Assembly (NCBI RefSeq): GCF_014649375.1
Contig: NZ_BMSX01000020.1
Coordinates: 146,852-210,851, forward strand
DNA from: Streptomyces aurantiogriseus
GTDB lineage: Bacteria > Actinomycetota > Actinomycetes > Streptomycetales > Streptomycetaceae
Length of the DNA: 64,000 bases
Direction of reading: 5' to 3'
Below the pieces are notes generated by a model. That model worked only from the letters and a program-made list of their open reading frames with translations. It did not search any database and had not been told where the DNA came from. Each line of letters begins with the position of its first letter. Position 1 is the first letter of the stretch. Below, in pieces: positions 7,680 to 17,120 of this stretch. The position numbers and the translations under genes are program-made.

Positions 7680-8546
7680 CTACTCGTACCGATAGATGTG
7701 GCTGTGGTCCTCCAGTTCCGCCGGGGTCGCGCCCCAGGGCGGCATCTTCTCGTCCCGTGCGATGACCCGGCCGTGCTGGGCATCCCCCCGGGCGAGCGGC
7801 TTCCCGGGGAGGTAGCGCGCGTCCCGGTGCCGGCGCTGCCAGCGGGACCACACGAGGTCGACGAAGGCGTGGTGCATCCAGAAGGCGGGGTCGTTGACGG
7901 AGGCGCCGCCCACCATGTGACCGCCGACCCATCGGTGGACCCGGTTGTGGTTGAGCCACGACACCGCGCCGCGCCCTCGCCCCCACCCCTCCAGCTTGTT
8001 GCGGAAGCCTCTGGTGGACGTGGAGTTCCAGGGGGCCGTGTCGTAGACCGGATCGGCGAGGGCCTTCTCCAGATCCCCGGCCGTCGGCAGGGCGATCGGG
8101 TCCCGGGCGCGGCCCAGGTCACGCATGAGGTACTCGGCGTCGGTGAACCCCTCCTTGATGGTCCACTGGCCATGGCGATAGGCGAAGGGGCCGGTCATGA
8201 CCTGCCGGTCGGAAGCCCGCCCGGTGCCGCCGAGCAGGTCATCGGTCCACGGTACGGCCGTCGAGGTGCGGTCGCGTGTCCAGTCCCAGTACGGCACCGT
8301 CACCGACTCGTCCACGCGACGCAGCGCCCGCTCCATGCCCAGGAGGAACCTGCGGTGCCAGGGCAGGAAGGAGGGTGCCATGTGGGCCGCCCGCAAGCCG
8401 CTCTCGCCGTCGGGGAGGTAGTACTGGATGTGCATGCGCACGAACTCGTCGTACTCGCCGCGGCGTTTGACCTCGATCAGCGCGGCCACGAGCCGGCGCC
8501 GCTCGGACGGGGTGAGCGTGCTGACGTTCTTACGCGTGTACACCAT
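7680..8546 (-). CDS. melC2: tyrosinase MelC2
   Basis: This type-3 copper oxidase (288 residues; Streptomyces tyrosinases are about 275) hydroxylates phenols and oxidises them to quinones for melanin. All six copper ligands are visible: His39, His55 and His64 (RMHIQ, AAHM, PWHR) for CuA, and His200, His204 and His226 (NHNRVH, WMHH) for CuB. The start ATG at 8546 has GAGGGGGG just upstream and overlaps the end of melC1 by 17 bases; the frame extends further upstream but only inside melC1. It has no signal peptide of its own; in this family it is exported with MelC1. The C-terminus runs slightly longer than usual. Confidence 0.95.
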   Translation of the reverse strand: MVYTRKNVSTLTPSERRRLVAALIEVKRRGEYDEFVRMHIQYYLPDGESGLRAAHMAPSFLPWHRRFLLGMERALRRVDESVTVPYWDWTRDRTSTAVPWTDDLLGGTGRASDRQVMTGPFAYRHGQWTIKEGFTDAEYLMRDLGRARDPIALPTAGDLEKALADPVYDTAPWNSTSTRGFRNKLEGWGRGRGAVSWLNHNRVHRWVGGHMVGGASVNDPAFWMHHAFVDLVWSRWQRRHRDARYLPGKPLARGDAQHGRVIARDEKMPPWGATPAELEDHSHIYRYE

Positions 8547-9042
8547 GGCGGTGACCCCCCTCGGTTCCCGGGCCGCCGCTCGGCGTACCGCTGTCGTCCC
8601 TGCGGCTGCCGCTTCCGCGTGACGGGCCCAACCGCGTGGTGGGGCCGAGTTCGTCCACGGCCGCGCGCGCCGCGGCAAGCGGTGTCGGATACGACTGGTA
8701 GTGGTCGACCATGGTCATCCAGGTGCCGTCCGCGCGACGCATCAGATGCAGTGGCCGCCCGTCCACGGTGACGTGCCACGTGCCGGAGACGTCGTTCCCC
8801 GACCGCCCGGCATCGTCTCTGATGCCGACGATGCTCCGTCCGCGATACGTCTCGTCGAACCGCGCCTCCTCGGGCCCGGCCGACCTCGACGCCGCCAGGA
8901 CCGGCGCGAGCGCCACCCCGGCCGCCGACGCGAACAGCCCCCGCAGCACCCGCCTGCGACCGGTCGCCTCGGTGGGGTTGTCGACGAGCGGGCCCGGATC
9001 GCCGGCTCGCAAAAGGTGCGTTTCGGTGGGGTTTGAGGTCAC
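8530..9042 (-). CDS. melC1: MelC1 tyrosinase copper chaperone and export partner
   Basis: The 170-residue protein has a twin-arginine-type leader: GRRRVLRGL at 28-36, then a hydrophobic stretch to about residue 51. The body matches MelC1 (FDETYRGRSIVGI, VDGRPLHLMRRADGTWMTMVDHY). MelC1 binds apo-tyrosinase, delivers copper and carries it through the Tat pathway. The gene precedes and overlaps melC2, so expression is coupled. The last 40 residues are Gly/Ser/Arg-rich and look like a variable tail. The N-terminal region before the twin arginines is longer than usual, so translation may start further in. Confidence 0.93.
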   Translation of the reverse strand: MTSNPTETHLLRAGDPGPLVDNPTEATGRRRVLRGLFASAAGVALAPVLAASRSAGPEEARFDETYRGRSIVGIRDDAGRSGNDVSGTWHVTVDGRPLHLMRRADGTWMTMVDHYQSYPTPLAAARAAVDELGPTTRLGPSRGSGSRRDDSGTPSGGPGTEGGHRHGVHA

Positions 9043-9231
9043 CGCGGCATCCTAAGACGAGTCAGCAGACACACGGACGTTCTGTCACTCGACCGGATGA
9101 CGCGCCGTCAACCCGACCACTCGAACGAGGGATTCTCCAGGGCCCCTCGTCCGTGATGTCACCCGCAGCCGCCGACTACTGGATTCCGTGCGCCCGAGAG
9201 AGGTCGCTCGAGGGCCACGGCCCCCGCAAAA

Positions 9232-9260
9232 GGCCGACTCCGCACGACGCGGAATCGGCC
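9232..9260 (-). terminator. terminator after the small secreted protein gene
   Basis: GGCCGACTCCGC and GCGGAATCGGCC form a 12-base stem with one mismatch and a 5-base loop (9244-9248). It is followed on the minus strand by TTTTGC. It lies 80 bases past the stop of the gene at 9340-9615 and before the melC1 promoter. Confidence 0.75.
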
Positions 9261-9339
9261 TCTTCGGAGCACCACCGGAAAATGCCGGAAACGCCGGGTC
9301 AGGAAACGGCGGGCATCACGGCCGGGGAAGTTCTCAGCG

Positions 9340-9615
9340 CTACAGCGACAGACCGCCCTTCAGCGGGGGGCGCTTGCTCAGGTCGGAGGACACGCGGTCC
9401 ACGGCCTTCAGCAGCGACGCCTTCTTCTCCTTGACGGAGAGCGTGTCCGACTGCTCCAGCGGCGCCACGTGGACGGGGCCGTTGTTGAGGGTGCTCACCG
9501 CGTTGTCGAGGGTCTTGCGCCCCGTGTCGTTGACGCTCTGGGCGAACGCGGGCGCGGTGACACCGGCGATGACCAGGGACCCGGCGATGACAGCAACAGC
9601 CTTCACAGACTTCAT
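9340..9615 (-). CDS. small secreted protein of unknown function
   Basis: This 91-residue protein has a classical signal peptide (MKSVKAVAVIAGSLVIAGV..., with AFA before the likely cleavage near residue 25). The mature part of about 66 residues is hydrophilic and charged, with no cysteine. It does not carry chaplin or rodlin motifs. AAAGGAA precedes the ATG at good spacing, and upstream in-frame ATG codons are not supported. It sits alone between melC1 and the exopolysaccharide region and has its own terminator. Its role is unknown; an envelope function is only suggested by export. Confidence 0.75.
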   Translation of the reverse strand: MKSVKAVAVIAGSLVIAGVTAPAFAQSVNDTGRKTLDNAVSTLNNGPVHVAPLEQSDTLSVKEKKASLLKAVDRVSSDLSKRPPLKGGLSL

Positions 9616-10170
9616 GGTGTTCCTTTCTTCGGCGACATGAGTGGCCGGAGGGATTTCTACGCCGTGCACAACGAGCGTCGGCCGGTCCGGAAACCCGTGT
9701 GCAGAGAATTGCCGAGTCCTCATATGAGACCTCTGAAGGATATGACTCTGAAAGGGTGAGGACGCGGTATGAGAAAGAGGCGAAAGAAACAGCCGTGGCG
9801 CCGGCGCGGGCGGACCGCCGACGACGTCGCCTCGTCCGGGGCGGCCGGCAGACGGCACCCCCGGCGGGGTACGGGAGTTGGGGGTGCGCTGTCCCCCATA
9901 AGACTGAAAAGCCCGGGGCGTCCGGCTCGGACCTGGTGACTGCTGTTTGACTCAGGGGACTCGGCCGCCCTGCGGTCGCCTCAGGAACGCACCGGCTTCA
10001 CGAATCCGACACACTTGCCCCGTTTCAGGGGATTAAGTCTGACAACGGCTAGAGTTGCGCACCTCCCGACGCGGCCTTCAGCATGCAACCGCCTTCGCGC
10101 TGCCCCTGACGCCGCACCCTTCGTGCTGCCCCCTGACACCGCAACCTTTTCCGAAAGGGCAACGCCCGTC
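9616..10170. other. intergenic region before the exopolysaccharide locus
   Basis: These 555 bases hold the divergent promoters of the small secreted protein gene (minus) and the locus starting at 10171 (plus). No gene is supported. A short inverted repeat CCCC-GTTTCA-GGGG lies at 10018-10031, and a -10-like TAGAGT at 10050-10055 has no clear -35. Confidence 0.45.
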
Positions 10171-11319
10171 ATGCGCAATTCCCTGGCTCCCCTCCTACGC
10201 CGTGCAACGGTGGGTGCCCTCGCCCTCGCCGGGATCTGGGCTCCCTCCGGTGCCCTGGCGGTCGCGCCTGCCGCGCCGCCGTCGCCGGAGGCGGGCCGAC
10301 TCGCGTTCGCCCAGCGGTATCACGCGGTCCAGCACGGCGGCATCGCCCGCGCGGCCAACGTCTCCATCAGCTGCCGTATGCCACGGGCGGTGCACGGAAC
10401 CCTGGCGTCGACGGCGCACTCCTGCCCGGCCGCACGCGGGGGCGGGAGCGGGGTGAACAGCGACTTCGACATGACCTACGTCGACGTCGACAAGGACCCG
10501 AACACCTACAACTCCTCCCGTGCGGAGGTCCGTCTGCCCAAGGGTTCACGGGTCAGCTACGCACGGCTGTACTGGGGCGGCAACCTGCGCGTCGGCGAGC
10601 AGAAGCCGCCCAAGGACAACGGGCGGGTGCTGGTCGCCGAACCGGGCGGGGCGTACAGGGAGGTCCTCGCGGACACGGTCGTCGGCCACCGCGTGGCGCA
10701 CGGGGCGCAGGCCTTCCAGGCCTCGGCGAACGTCACACGGCTCGTCCGGGAGAGCGGGCCGGGTCTGTACACCGTGGCGCAGGTCAACGTGGCGATGGGG
10801 AAGTCGGCGGCCGGTGCGTGGGGTGGCTGGACGCTGGTGGTGGCGTACGAGAACCCGGCGCAGCCGTTGCGGCACCTCGCCGTCTGGGACGGCTTCGACG
10901 TGCTGACCCCGGGTGCGGGGCAGGAGATCCGGCTGGGCAAACTGCGCTTCCCCGCGGGCGCGGGCGGCCGCGCGGGCCTGGTGACGTACGACGGCGACCG
11001 CAGCGCGACCGGCGACACCCTCACCCTCACGACGACCCGCACCCGCGCCGCCCGTCCGCCCCTGCGCACCGGGGTGACCGCCCTCGCCAACCCGCTCAAT
11101 CCCCGTGACGACGTCCTGAACTCCACGATCAGCCAACCGGGGGCGGACCAGCCGCTGCGTGTGCCGGCGTACGCCCACACCCTCGGCTACGACTCCGATG
11201 TGTTCGATCTCGGAACAGGTCTGCGACACGGCGGCGACCAGCTGGCCTTCCGCCTCGTCTCCCAGCGGGACACGGCATGGGCCGGCGTGCTGTTCGTCGC
11301 CGTCGACGCCCAGCAGTGA
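10171..11319 (+). CDS. secreted protein of unknown function at the head of the polysaccharide locus
   Basis: The 382-residue protein begins with a signal peptide (MRNSLAPLLRRATVGALALAGI..., Ala-rich cleavage near residue 30). The mature part is rich in beta-strand patterns (RLYWGGNL, GWTLVVAYENP, LAVWDGFDVL) and resembles the N-terminal beta-sandwich region of large DUF11-type actinobacterial surface proteins, here as a stand-alone copy. There is no cell-wall sorting motif and no C-terminal membrane segment. ATG at 10171 has GAAAGGG upstream; the frame is open further upstream but lacks leader character. It is separated by 49 bases from the first glycosyltransferase gene and may be co-transcribed. 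Its function is unknown. Confidence 0.75.
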   Translation: MRNSLAPLLRRATVGALALAGIWAPSGALAVAPAAPPSPEAGRLAFAQRYHAVQHGGIARAANVSISCRMPRAVHGTLASTAHSCPAARGGGSGVNSDFDMTYVDVDKDPNTYNSSRAEVRLPKGSRVSYARLYWGGNLRVGEQKPPKDNGRVLVAEPGGAYREVLADTVVGHRVAHGAQAFQASANVTRLVRESGPGLYTVAQVNVAMGKSAAGAWGGWTLVVAYENPAQPLRHLAVWDGFDVLTPGAGQEIRLGKLRFPAGAGGRAGLVTYDGDRSATGDTLTLTTTRTRAARPPLRTGVTALANPLNPRDDVLNSTISQPGADQPLRVPAYAHTLGYDSDVFDLGTGLRHGGDQLAFRLVSQRDTAWAGVLFVAVDAQQ

Positions 11320-11368
11320 GGCCTGTTCCCTCCCGTCCCGAGCGTCACCGTGAGCGAGGACATCGCGC

Positions 11369-12532
11369 ATGCATCTGTCATCAACAAACTCTCGCCCGCG
11401 GGTCCTTCACGTCACCCAGCCCGTGGACGCCGGAGTCGCCCGCGTCGTGACGGACCTGGTACGGGCGCAGCTCGCGGCCGGTCTGGCCGTCACCGTGGCC
11501 TGTCCCGGCGGCGCGCTCGCCACCGGGCTGCGGCCCCTGGGCGCGGCCGTACGGCACTGGCAGGCGACGCGCTCACCGGGGCCGTCGCTCGTCCGGGAGG
11601 TACGACACCTCGCACGCGTGATCGATGAGGTGCGCCCTCATCTGGTGCACGCGCACAGCGCGAAGGCCGGGCTCGCCGGGCGGCTCGCCGTGCGGGGGCG
11701 GATCCCCACCGTGTTCCAGCCGCACGCCTGGTCGTTCGAGGCCGTCGGCGGGGCCACCTCGGCGCTCGCGCTGGCGTGGGAACGGTGGGGGGCGCGTTGG
11801 GCCTCGCGGGTGGTGTGCGTGAGTGAGGCAGAGCGCACGACCGGCGTGCGCGCCGGGATCGGTGCGCGGTGGAGCGTCATCCCCAACGGTGTCGACCTGC
11901 AGCGCTTCCACCCCGCCCCCACCGGCGCCGTGCGGGCCGGGCTGAGGCCGTTGCGTGGGGTCGCTCCCGACGCACCGCTCGTCGTCTGCGTGGGGCGGTT
12001 GTGCCGGCAGAAGGGCCAGGACGTCCTGCTGGAAGCGTGGAGCACCGTCGCCCGCAGGGTGCCCGGCGCTCGCCTCGTCCTGGTCGGCGACGGACCGGAC
12101 CGCGACCGGCTGCGGGCGTGCGCGCCGAGGTCCGTGCTGTTCGCGGGGGCCGTCTCCGACGCCGCCCCCTGGTACCAGGCCGCCGATCTCGTCGTTCTGC
12201 CGTCCCGTTGGGAGGGCATGGCGCTGGCCCCGCTGGAGGCGATGGCCTGCGGACGGCCGGTGGTGGTCACGGACGTCGACGGTGCCCGCGAGAGCCTTCC
12301 TCCCTCGCACGCCCCCCACTGCCTGGTCCCGCCCGAGAACCCGGAGCTGCTGGCCGGGGCCGTCGCCGCACTGCTGCTCGACCTGCCGCTGCGCGAGTCG
12401 CTCGGCCACCAGGGATTTCGGTACGTCCTGTCCTCACACGACGTGCGGCACACCGCCGAGGCGGTTGCGGACGTCTACCGCCACCTGATCGGCCTGCGGC
12501 CCGCACCACGCGTCAGCGCCCACGGATCATAG
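11369..12532 (+). CDS. GT4-family glycosyltransferase
   Basis: The 387 residues have the two-Rossmann GT-B layout. The C-terminal half holds VVCVGRLCRQKGQDVLLEAW (nucleotide-sugar domain) and the E-x7-E motif of GT4 retaining transferases in RWEGMALAPLEAMACG. It would add a sugar to the lipid-linked repeat unit at the cytoplasmic membrane face; donor and acceptor cannot be predicted. GAGGA lies 10 bases before ATG. It is the first clearly enzymatic gene of a tight operon running to 21 kb, and the sugar-phosphate transferase gene follows after 15 bases. Confidence 0.9.
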   Translation: MHLSSTNSRPRVLHVTQPVDAGVARVVTDLVRAQLAAGLAVTVACPGGALATGLRPLGAAVRHWQATRSPGPSLVREVRHLARVIDEVRPHLVHAHSAKAGLAGRLAVRGRIPTVFQPHAWSFEAVGGATSALALAWERWGARWASRVVCVSEAERTTGVRAGIGARWSVIPNGVDLQRFHPAPTGAVRAGLRPLRGVAPDAPLVVCVGRLCRQKGQDVLLEAWSTVARRVPGARLVLVGDGPDRDRLRACAPRSVLFAGAVSDAAPWYQAADLVVLPSRWEGMALAPLEAMACGRPVVVTDVDGARESLPPSHAPHCLVPPENPELLAGAVAALLLDLPLRESLGHQGFRYVLSSHDVRHTAEAVADVYRHLIGLRPAPRVSAHGS

Positions 12533-12547
12533 GGAGCCCGTCCACTC

Positions 12548-13975
12548 GTGACCGCGGAAAGCACCGTCTCCTCCCCCGGCACACATCCCCGGGATCACAG
12601 ATTCTCGCCCGTCTCGGTCGTGCCGCCCCGCGGCACCGCCCCAGGGGCCCGGTTTCCCCTCCGCAGGCCGCCCGCGTGGTCGGTCTCGCCGGTGCCCCTT
12701 CTCGTCGCGGACGGCACGGCCGCACTGCTGGGTGCCCTGATACTGACCGGAAACCAGCTCCACCCCCTGCTGCCGGCCCTGCTGGTGGCCACGGCGCTGC
12801 TACTGCGCCCGCGCCGCGCGTGCCCGCCGGTGCCGGGCGTCCTCGACGAACTTCCCGCCCTCTGCGGCCGGACAGCGGTGGCCTGGCTGGCGCTCGCCGC
12901 GCTCGTGGCGGCCTACCGGCCGGACCACGCGCTGTCCGCCCGCACCCTGCTGATGGGCTTCGCCGTGCACGTGGCGGCGAGTTGCGCGCTGCGCGGCACC
13001 GTGCACACGGGGTGGCGCGCCGTGCTGCTGCGCAATCCGCGCACCGCGCTCGTCATCGGCCCGGCGGCGACCGCACAGCGCGTGGCCGCCGCCGTGCTGC
13101 GGCACCCGCAGTGCGGGGTACGGCCGGTCGGGATCGTGTCCGAACGGCAGAACGACACCGAGGGCCTGCCGGTGCTGACGACGAGTGAGGAGGTCGAGCG
13201 GGCCGTCGTCCAGAACGGCGTGCGGGCGGTGCTGGCCGTCCACCCCTCCGTACGGGCCGAGCAGGGACCGCTGCTGCGCGCACTGGCCGAGTGGGGCTGC
13301 GTGGTGTGGGAGGTCGACGCGGAGTCTCCGTCGTACGCGACGGAGGAGCGGCTGGCCGGGTTCTCCTGTCGGCGTCTGGACAGGTCCGCCGCGCGCTGCG
13401 CCGACGCGGGCAAGCGAGCGTTGGATGTCCTCGTGTCGGGGGTGCTGTTGCTGCTGGTCAGCCCTCTGTTGCTGGTGTGCGGGGTGGCGCTGCGGATCAG
13501 TGACGGGCCGGGCGTGGTGTTCCGGCAGGAGCGCATCGGCAAGGACGGAAAGCCGTTCACGCTGCTGAAGTTCCGCACCCACCGCCCCGTCGACCAGCAC
13601 GAGGCGGCGACCCGGTGGAGCGTGGCGAACGAACACGAGATGCGCGGGTTCTGCCGCATGCTGCGGCGCACCTCGCTCGACGAGCTGCTGCAACTGTGGA
13701 ACGTGCTCCGGGGCGACATGAGCCTGGTCGGGCCGCGGCCCGAACGCCCGTACTTCGTCGGGCAGTTCAGCCGTACCTATCCCGGCTACGCGGCCCGCCA
13801 CCGCATGCGGACCGGTATCACCGGCCTCGCCCAGGTCCAAGGGCTGCGCGGCGACACGTCCATCGAGGACCGCTGCCGGTTCGACAACGTCTACATCGAC
13901 AACTGGTCGCTGTGGCAGGACGTGTGCATCCTGTTGCGCACCGCGGGCACACTCGTGCGCCGGACGGGGAGCTGA
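12548..13975 (+). CDS. polyprenyl glycosylphosphotransferase initiating polysaccharide synthesis
   Basis: This 475-residue WbaP/CpsE-type enzyme has hydrophobic segments in the first 150 residues, then a nucleotide-binding-like middle. The bacterial sugar transferase domain starts at KRALDVLVSGVLLLLVSP and contains FRQERIGKDGKPFTLLKFRT, RRTSLDELLQLWNVLRGDMS and LVGPRPERP, with the expected DE and R-P-E residues. It moves a sugar-phosphate from UDP-sugar onto undecaprenyl phosphate, the committed step of repeat-unit assembly. It starts with GTG, 15 bases after the preceding gene. Confidence 0.92.
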   Translation: MTAESTVSSPGTHPRDHRFSPVSVVPPRGTAPGARFPLRRPPAWSVSPVPLLVADGTAALLGALILTGNQLHPLLPALLVATALLLRPRRACPPVPGVLDELPALCGRTAVAWLALAALVAAYRPDHALSARTLLMGFAVHVAASCALRGTVHTGWRAVLLRNPRTALVIGPAATAQRVAAAVLRHPQCGVRPVGIVSERQNDTEGLPVLTTSEEVERAVVQNGVRAVLAVHPSVRAEQGPLLRALAEWGCVVWEVDAESPSYATEERLAGFSCRRLDRSAARCADAGKRALDVLVSGVLLLLVSPLLLVCGVALRISDGPGVVFRQERIGKDGKPFTLLKFRTHRPVDQHEAATRWSVANEHEMRGFCRMLRRTSLDELLQLWNVLRGDMSLVGPRPERPYFVGQFSRTYPGYAARHRMRTGITGLAQVQGLRGDTSIEDRCRFDNVYIDNWSLWQDVCILLRTAGTLVRRTGS

Positions 13976-13980
13976 CAGCA

Positions 13981-15330
13981 GTGAGCCTCGTCCTGATGGC
14001 GTTCACGCGCCGGGGCACCGTCCTGACGCCGGTGCTGCCCGTGGTGGCCGTGCTCGCCCTGCTGGCGCTGCCGCTCGCTCCGAGCGGCGAGGGCGGTCCG
14101 GGTCCGGCCGACGCGGTGTCCGGGTGCGTGGTGCTGTACTGCGCGGTCCGCCTCGTACGGGACCGGCGGCGCCCCTTGTCGCCCAGCGCCGCCGTGGTGC
14201 TGGGCTTGCCGGTCGTCGGACTGACCCTCGCCGCCCTGGGGGCGTACACGCCCGGGGCCGGTCTCGCCGGGCTGAGCCGGTATCTGCAGGTCTTCGTGCT
14301 CGTCCCGGCGGCGGTCCTGCTGCTGATCCGTGACCGGGGCGACTTCCGGCTGCTGGCCTGGTCGTTCGTGGGGCTCGCGCTCTGGCAGGGGTCCGTCGGA
14401 GTGCACCAGTACGTCACCCGGACCGGCGCCTCCTATCAGGGCGAGCAGATCCGGGCCGTCGGCACGTTCGGGCCGCAGGACGTGATGGGCATGGCGACGG
14501 TGGTCGGCATCGGCCTGGTGTGCGCGCTCGCTCTCGCGCTCGGGCGGACGTCCCCACGACAGCGGGGAGCCGCTTTCGCGTGCGCGCTGGCGCTGCTGCT
14601 GCCGCTCGCGCTGTCCTTCAGCCGGGGCGCGTGGATCGCGACGGCCCTGACCTGCGGGGTGCAGCTGGCGCTGGCCGGGATGCGGCGCGCGCTCAAGGTG
14701 GGCGCGGCCGTGGCCGCCGCGGGTGTGGTGCTGGTGGGCGGCTTCGGTGTCGGCACGGCCATGCTGCAGCAGCGGGTCGACAGCATCACGCGGGTCACCG
14801 ACGCCCCCGACCAGTCCGTCGTCGACCGGTACACGATGTGGGCGGCCGCGACCGACATCTGGCGCGACCACCCGCTGACCGGCGTCGGGCTGAAGGGCTT
14901 CCCCGAGTACCGGGACGCGTACGCCTCGCCGACGCTGTCCTCGGGCAGCGACACCGAGGGCGCGGGGGCCGCGTACCGCAGGCAGCCGCTGCTGTCGCCG
15001 CACTGCATGTATCTGCTGGTGCTGAGCGAGCAGGGCCTGATCGGGTTGCTGGCACTCGCCGGGAGCTGGCTGGCGCTGCTGGTCTGCGGGCTGCGGGCGC
15101 TGGTGCGGACACGCGCGTCGGGGGCGCACGGCCTCGACTGCGCGCTCATCGCCTGCGGGTTGCTGGTGTGGCTGCTCGTCGACTTCGTGTACGCCGACAT
15201 CGGCGGCCCGTCCACCGTGCTGACCGCGGTGTGCTTCGGACTGGTCGCGTGGTGGGCGCTGGCCGGGGACGGCGAGGCCGTGACGCCGGCTCAGGTGCGC
15301 GTGCGCGCGGAGGAGGCCGTGGCGCGATGA
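13981..15330 (+). CDS. O-antigen ligase/Wzy-like polymerase
   Basis: The 449-residue protein has about ten to twelve hydrophobic segments. The large loop between the late segments contains RYTMWAAATDIWRDHPLTGVGLKGF, the Wzy_C/O-antigen-ligase signature (HPLxGxG). It would polymerise lipid-linked repeat units on the outer face of the membrane. GTG at 13981 follows the sugar transferase stop by 5 bases and has GGGGAG upstream; the frame is open earlier only as an overlap inside the previous gene. It overlaps the flippase gene by 4 bases. Confidence 0.88.
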   Translation: MSLVLMAFTRRGTVLTPVLPVVAVLALLALPLAPSGEGGPGPADAVSGCVVLYCAVRLVRDRRRPLSPSAAVVLGLPVVGLTLAALGAYTPGAGLAGLSRYLQVFVLVPAAVLLLIRDRGDFRLLAWSFVGLALWQGSVGVHQYVTRTGASYQGEQIRAVGTFGPQDVMGMATVVGIGLVCALALALGRTSPRQRGAAFACALALLLPLALSFSRGAWIATALTCGVQLALAGMRRALKVGAAVAAAGVVLVGGFGVGTAMLQQRVDSITRVTDAPDQSVVDRYTMWAAATDIWRDHPLTGVGLKGFPEYRDAYASPTLSSGSDTEGAGAAYRRQPLLSPHCMYLLVLSEQGLIGLLALAGSWLALLVCGLRALVRTRASGAHGLDCALIACGLLVWLLVDFVYADIGGPSTVLTAVCFGLVAWWALAGDGEAVTPAQVRVRAEEAVAR

Positions 15331-17120
15331 CCGTGACGCCGCCGCGGACTCCGCGGGCTCCCGGTCACGGGACCGACACAGCGGCCGTGCCCGCGGCGCG
15401 GCCCGCCGAGCGGGCCGTGGACGGCACCGGCCTCACCGCGGTCACCCGGAAGTTCCTCGCCAAGGCCACCCTGATCACGGCCTCACTGTCGGTCGCCGGG
15501 GCGCTGCTCGGCCTGGTGCGGGACCAGGCACTGGCCCAGCTCTTCGGGGCGGGCCGCGAGACGGACGCCTTTCTGGTCGCGTGGACCGTGCCGGAGTTCG
15601 CCGCCACGCTGCTCATCGAGGACGGGCTGGCCATCGCGTTGATCCCGGCGTTCAGTCTGGCCCTGGCCCGGCGCGCCCAGGGGGTTTCCGGCGACCCGGT
15701 CCGCTCCCTGGTCGCCGGCACCCTGCCCCGCCTGTCCCTCGCCTTCGTCGCCGTGTCCGCGCTGATCATCGGCGGTGCTCCCTACCTGGTCAAGGTTCTG
15801 GCACCCGGCCTGCCCGACCCCCGCCTCGCCGTCGACTGCACCCGGCTGACGGCGACCTGTGTCCTGAGCTTCGGGCTCGCCGGGTACTGCAGCGCGGCCC
15901 TGCGGGCGCACCGTCGCTTCCTGGCGCCCGCGACGATCTACGTGGCCTACAACGCCGGCATCATCGCCACGATGTTCCTGCTCGGCGGGCGCTGGGGGGT
16001 GCGCGCGGCGGCGGCCGGGGTGGCGGTGGGCGGCTGTCTGATGGTGGCGGCCCAACTCCCCTCGCTCTGGCGGCAGTTGAGGAGCCATCCTTCGACCGCC
16101 GGCGGTGCCGCGGTCGAGGTGCGCCCGATGAATCTCGCCCTGATCAGCACCGTTCTCCTCTTCGCCATGTGTCGCCAGTCCCAGGTCCTGATCGAACGCT
16201 TCCTCGCCTCCACCCTTCCCGCCGGGGCCATCTCGCACCTCAACTACGCGCAGAAGGTCGCCCAGATCCCGATGACGCTCTCGCTGATGCTGTGCACCGT
16301 CACCTACCCGGTGGTGGCGCAGGCGCTCGCCGACGGCGACACCGAACGGGCCCGCGCCCGCGTGGAACGGGACTTGGCGCTGGCTTCCTGCCTGGTGCTC
16401 CTGGGTACGGCCACGGTGGTCGCCTGCGCCCCTCAGATCATCGCCATCCTGTTCCAGCGGGGTGCGTTCACCGCGCAGGACACGGTGGTGACCGCGAGCG
16501 TCATGCGCGTGTACGCCCTCGGGCTGCTCGGCCAGACCCTGGTGGGGATCCTGGTCCGCTCGTACTTCTCGGCGGGTCGGCCCACCTGGTATCCGATCGG
16601 CGCCATGACCGCGGGTGTCGTCGCGACCTCCTGGATCGGGGCGGTCACCGTGGGCTTCTGGGGCGTGTCGGGGATCGCCGCCGCCAACGCCGTCGGCATC
16701 ACCGTCACGGCCGCACTGCTGCTCGCCGGTCTCACACAGCAGCCGGAGGGGCGCGCCCGCCTCAAGAGCGCGCGGGCAGCTCGAAAACCCGCAGGGCAGA
16801 GCACGCTCGCCTCGGCATGGGCCGTGGCGCGCCGTGGTCGAGCCGGGCGGCACAGCCGTCCACGCGGGCTCCCGATCCGTACCCGGCAGGTGCTGTCCGA
16901 ACTGAGCAGGCCGGTACGGGCGGCGACGGTCGCGACGGCGGCGGGGGCGTTCGCCGCGAGCGCGCCGGAGTCCCCGGTGGCCGGCCTCGCGGTCGGCTGC
17001 GTGACCGTGACCGCCGTCTTCCTCCTGCTCGGAAGGGCCCTGGGCGCCCAGGGCTGCATCTCCGCGCTTCGTTCCGTACGTACCATCACCCGAAGGCTGA
17101 GGCATGGCCGCTCCAGTTGA
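15327..17120 (+). CDS. MurJ/MviN-like lipid-linked oligosaccharide flippase
   Basis: This 597-residue membrane protein has about 14 transmembrane segments. The MviN pattern is clear: GLVRDQALAQLFGAGRETDAFLVAW near residue 62, LNYAQKVAQIPMTL in the middle, and FQRGAFTAQDT. It follows the sugar transferase and polymerase genes, so it most likely flips the polysaccharide repeat unit in place of a Wzx protein (inference from context); the housekeeping MurJ is normally elsewhere. The C-terminal 100 residues are basic and then hydrophobic, which is longer than minimal MurJ. The ATG overlaps the preceding stop. Confidence 0.88.
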   Translation: MTVTPPRTPRAPGHGTDTAAVPAARPAERAVDGTGLTAVTRKFLAKATLITASLSVAGALLGLVRDQALAQLFGAGRETDAFLVAWTVPEFAATLLIEDGLAIALIPAFSLALARRAQGVSGDPVRSLVAGTLPRLSLAFVAVSALIIGGAPYLVKVLAPGLPDPRLAVDCTRLTATCVLSFGLAGYCSAALRAHRRFLAPATIYVAYNAGIIATMFLLGGRWGVRAAAAGVAVGGCLMVAAQLPSLWRQLRSHPSTAGGAAVEVRPMNLALISTVLLFAMCRQSQVLIERFLASTLPAGAISHLNYAQKVAQIPMTLSLMLCTVTYPVVAQALADGDTERARARVERDLALASCLVLLGTATVVACAPQIIAILFQRGAFTAQDTVVTASVMRVYALGLLGQTLVGILVRSYFSAGRPTWYPIGAMTAGVVATSWIGAVTVGFWGVSGIAAANAVGITVTAALLLAGLTQQPEGRARLKSARAARKPAGQSTLASAWAVARRGRAGRHSRPRGLPIRTRQVLSELSRPVRAATVATAAGAFAASAPESPVAGLAVGCVTVTAVFLLLGRALGAQGCISALRSVRTITRRLRHGRSS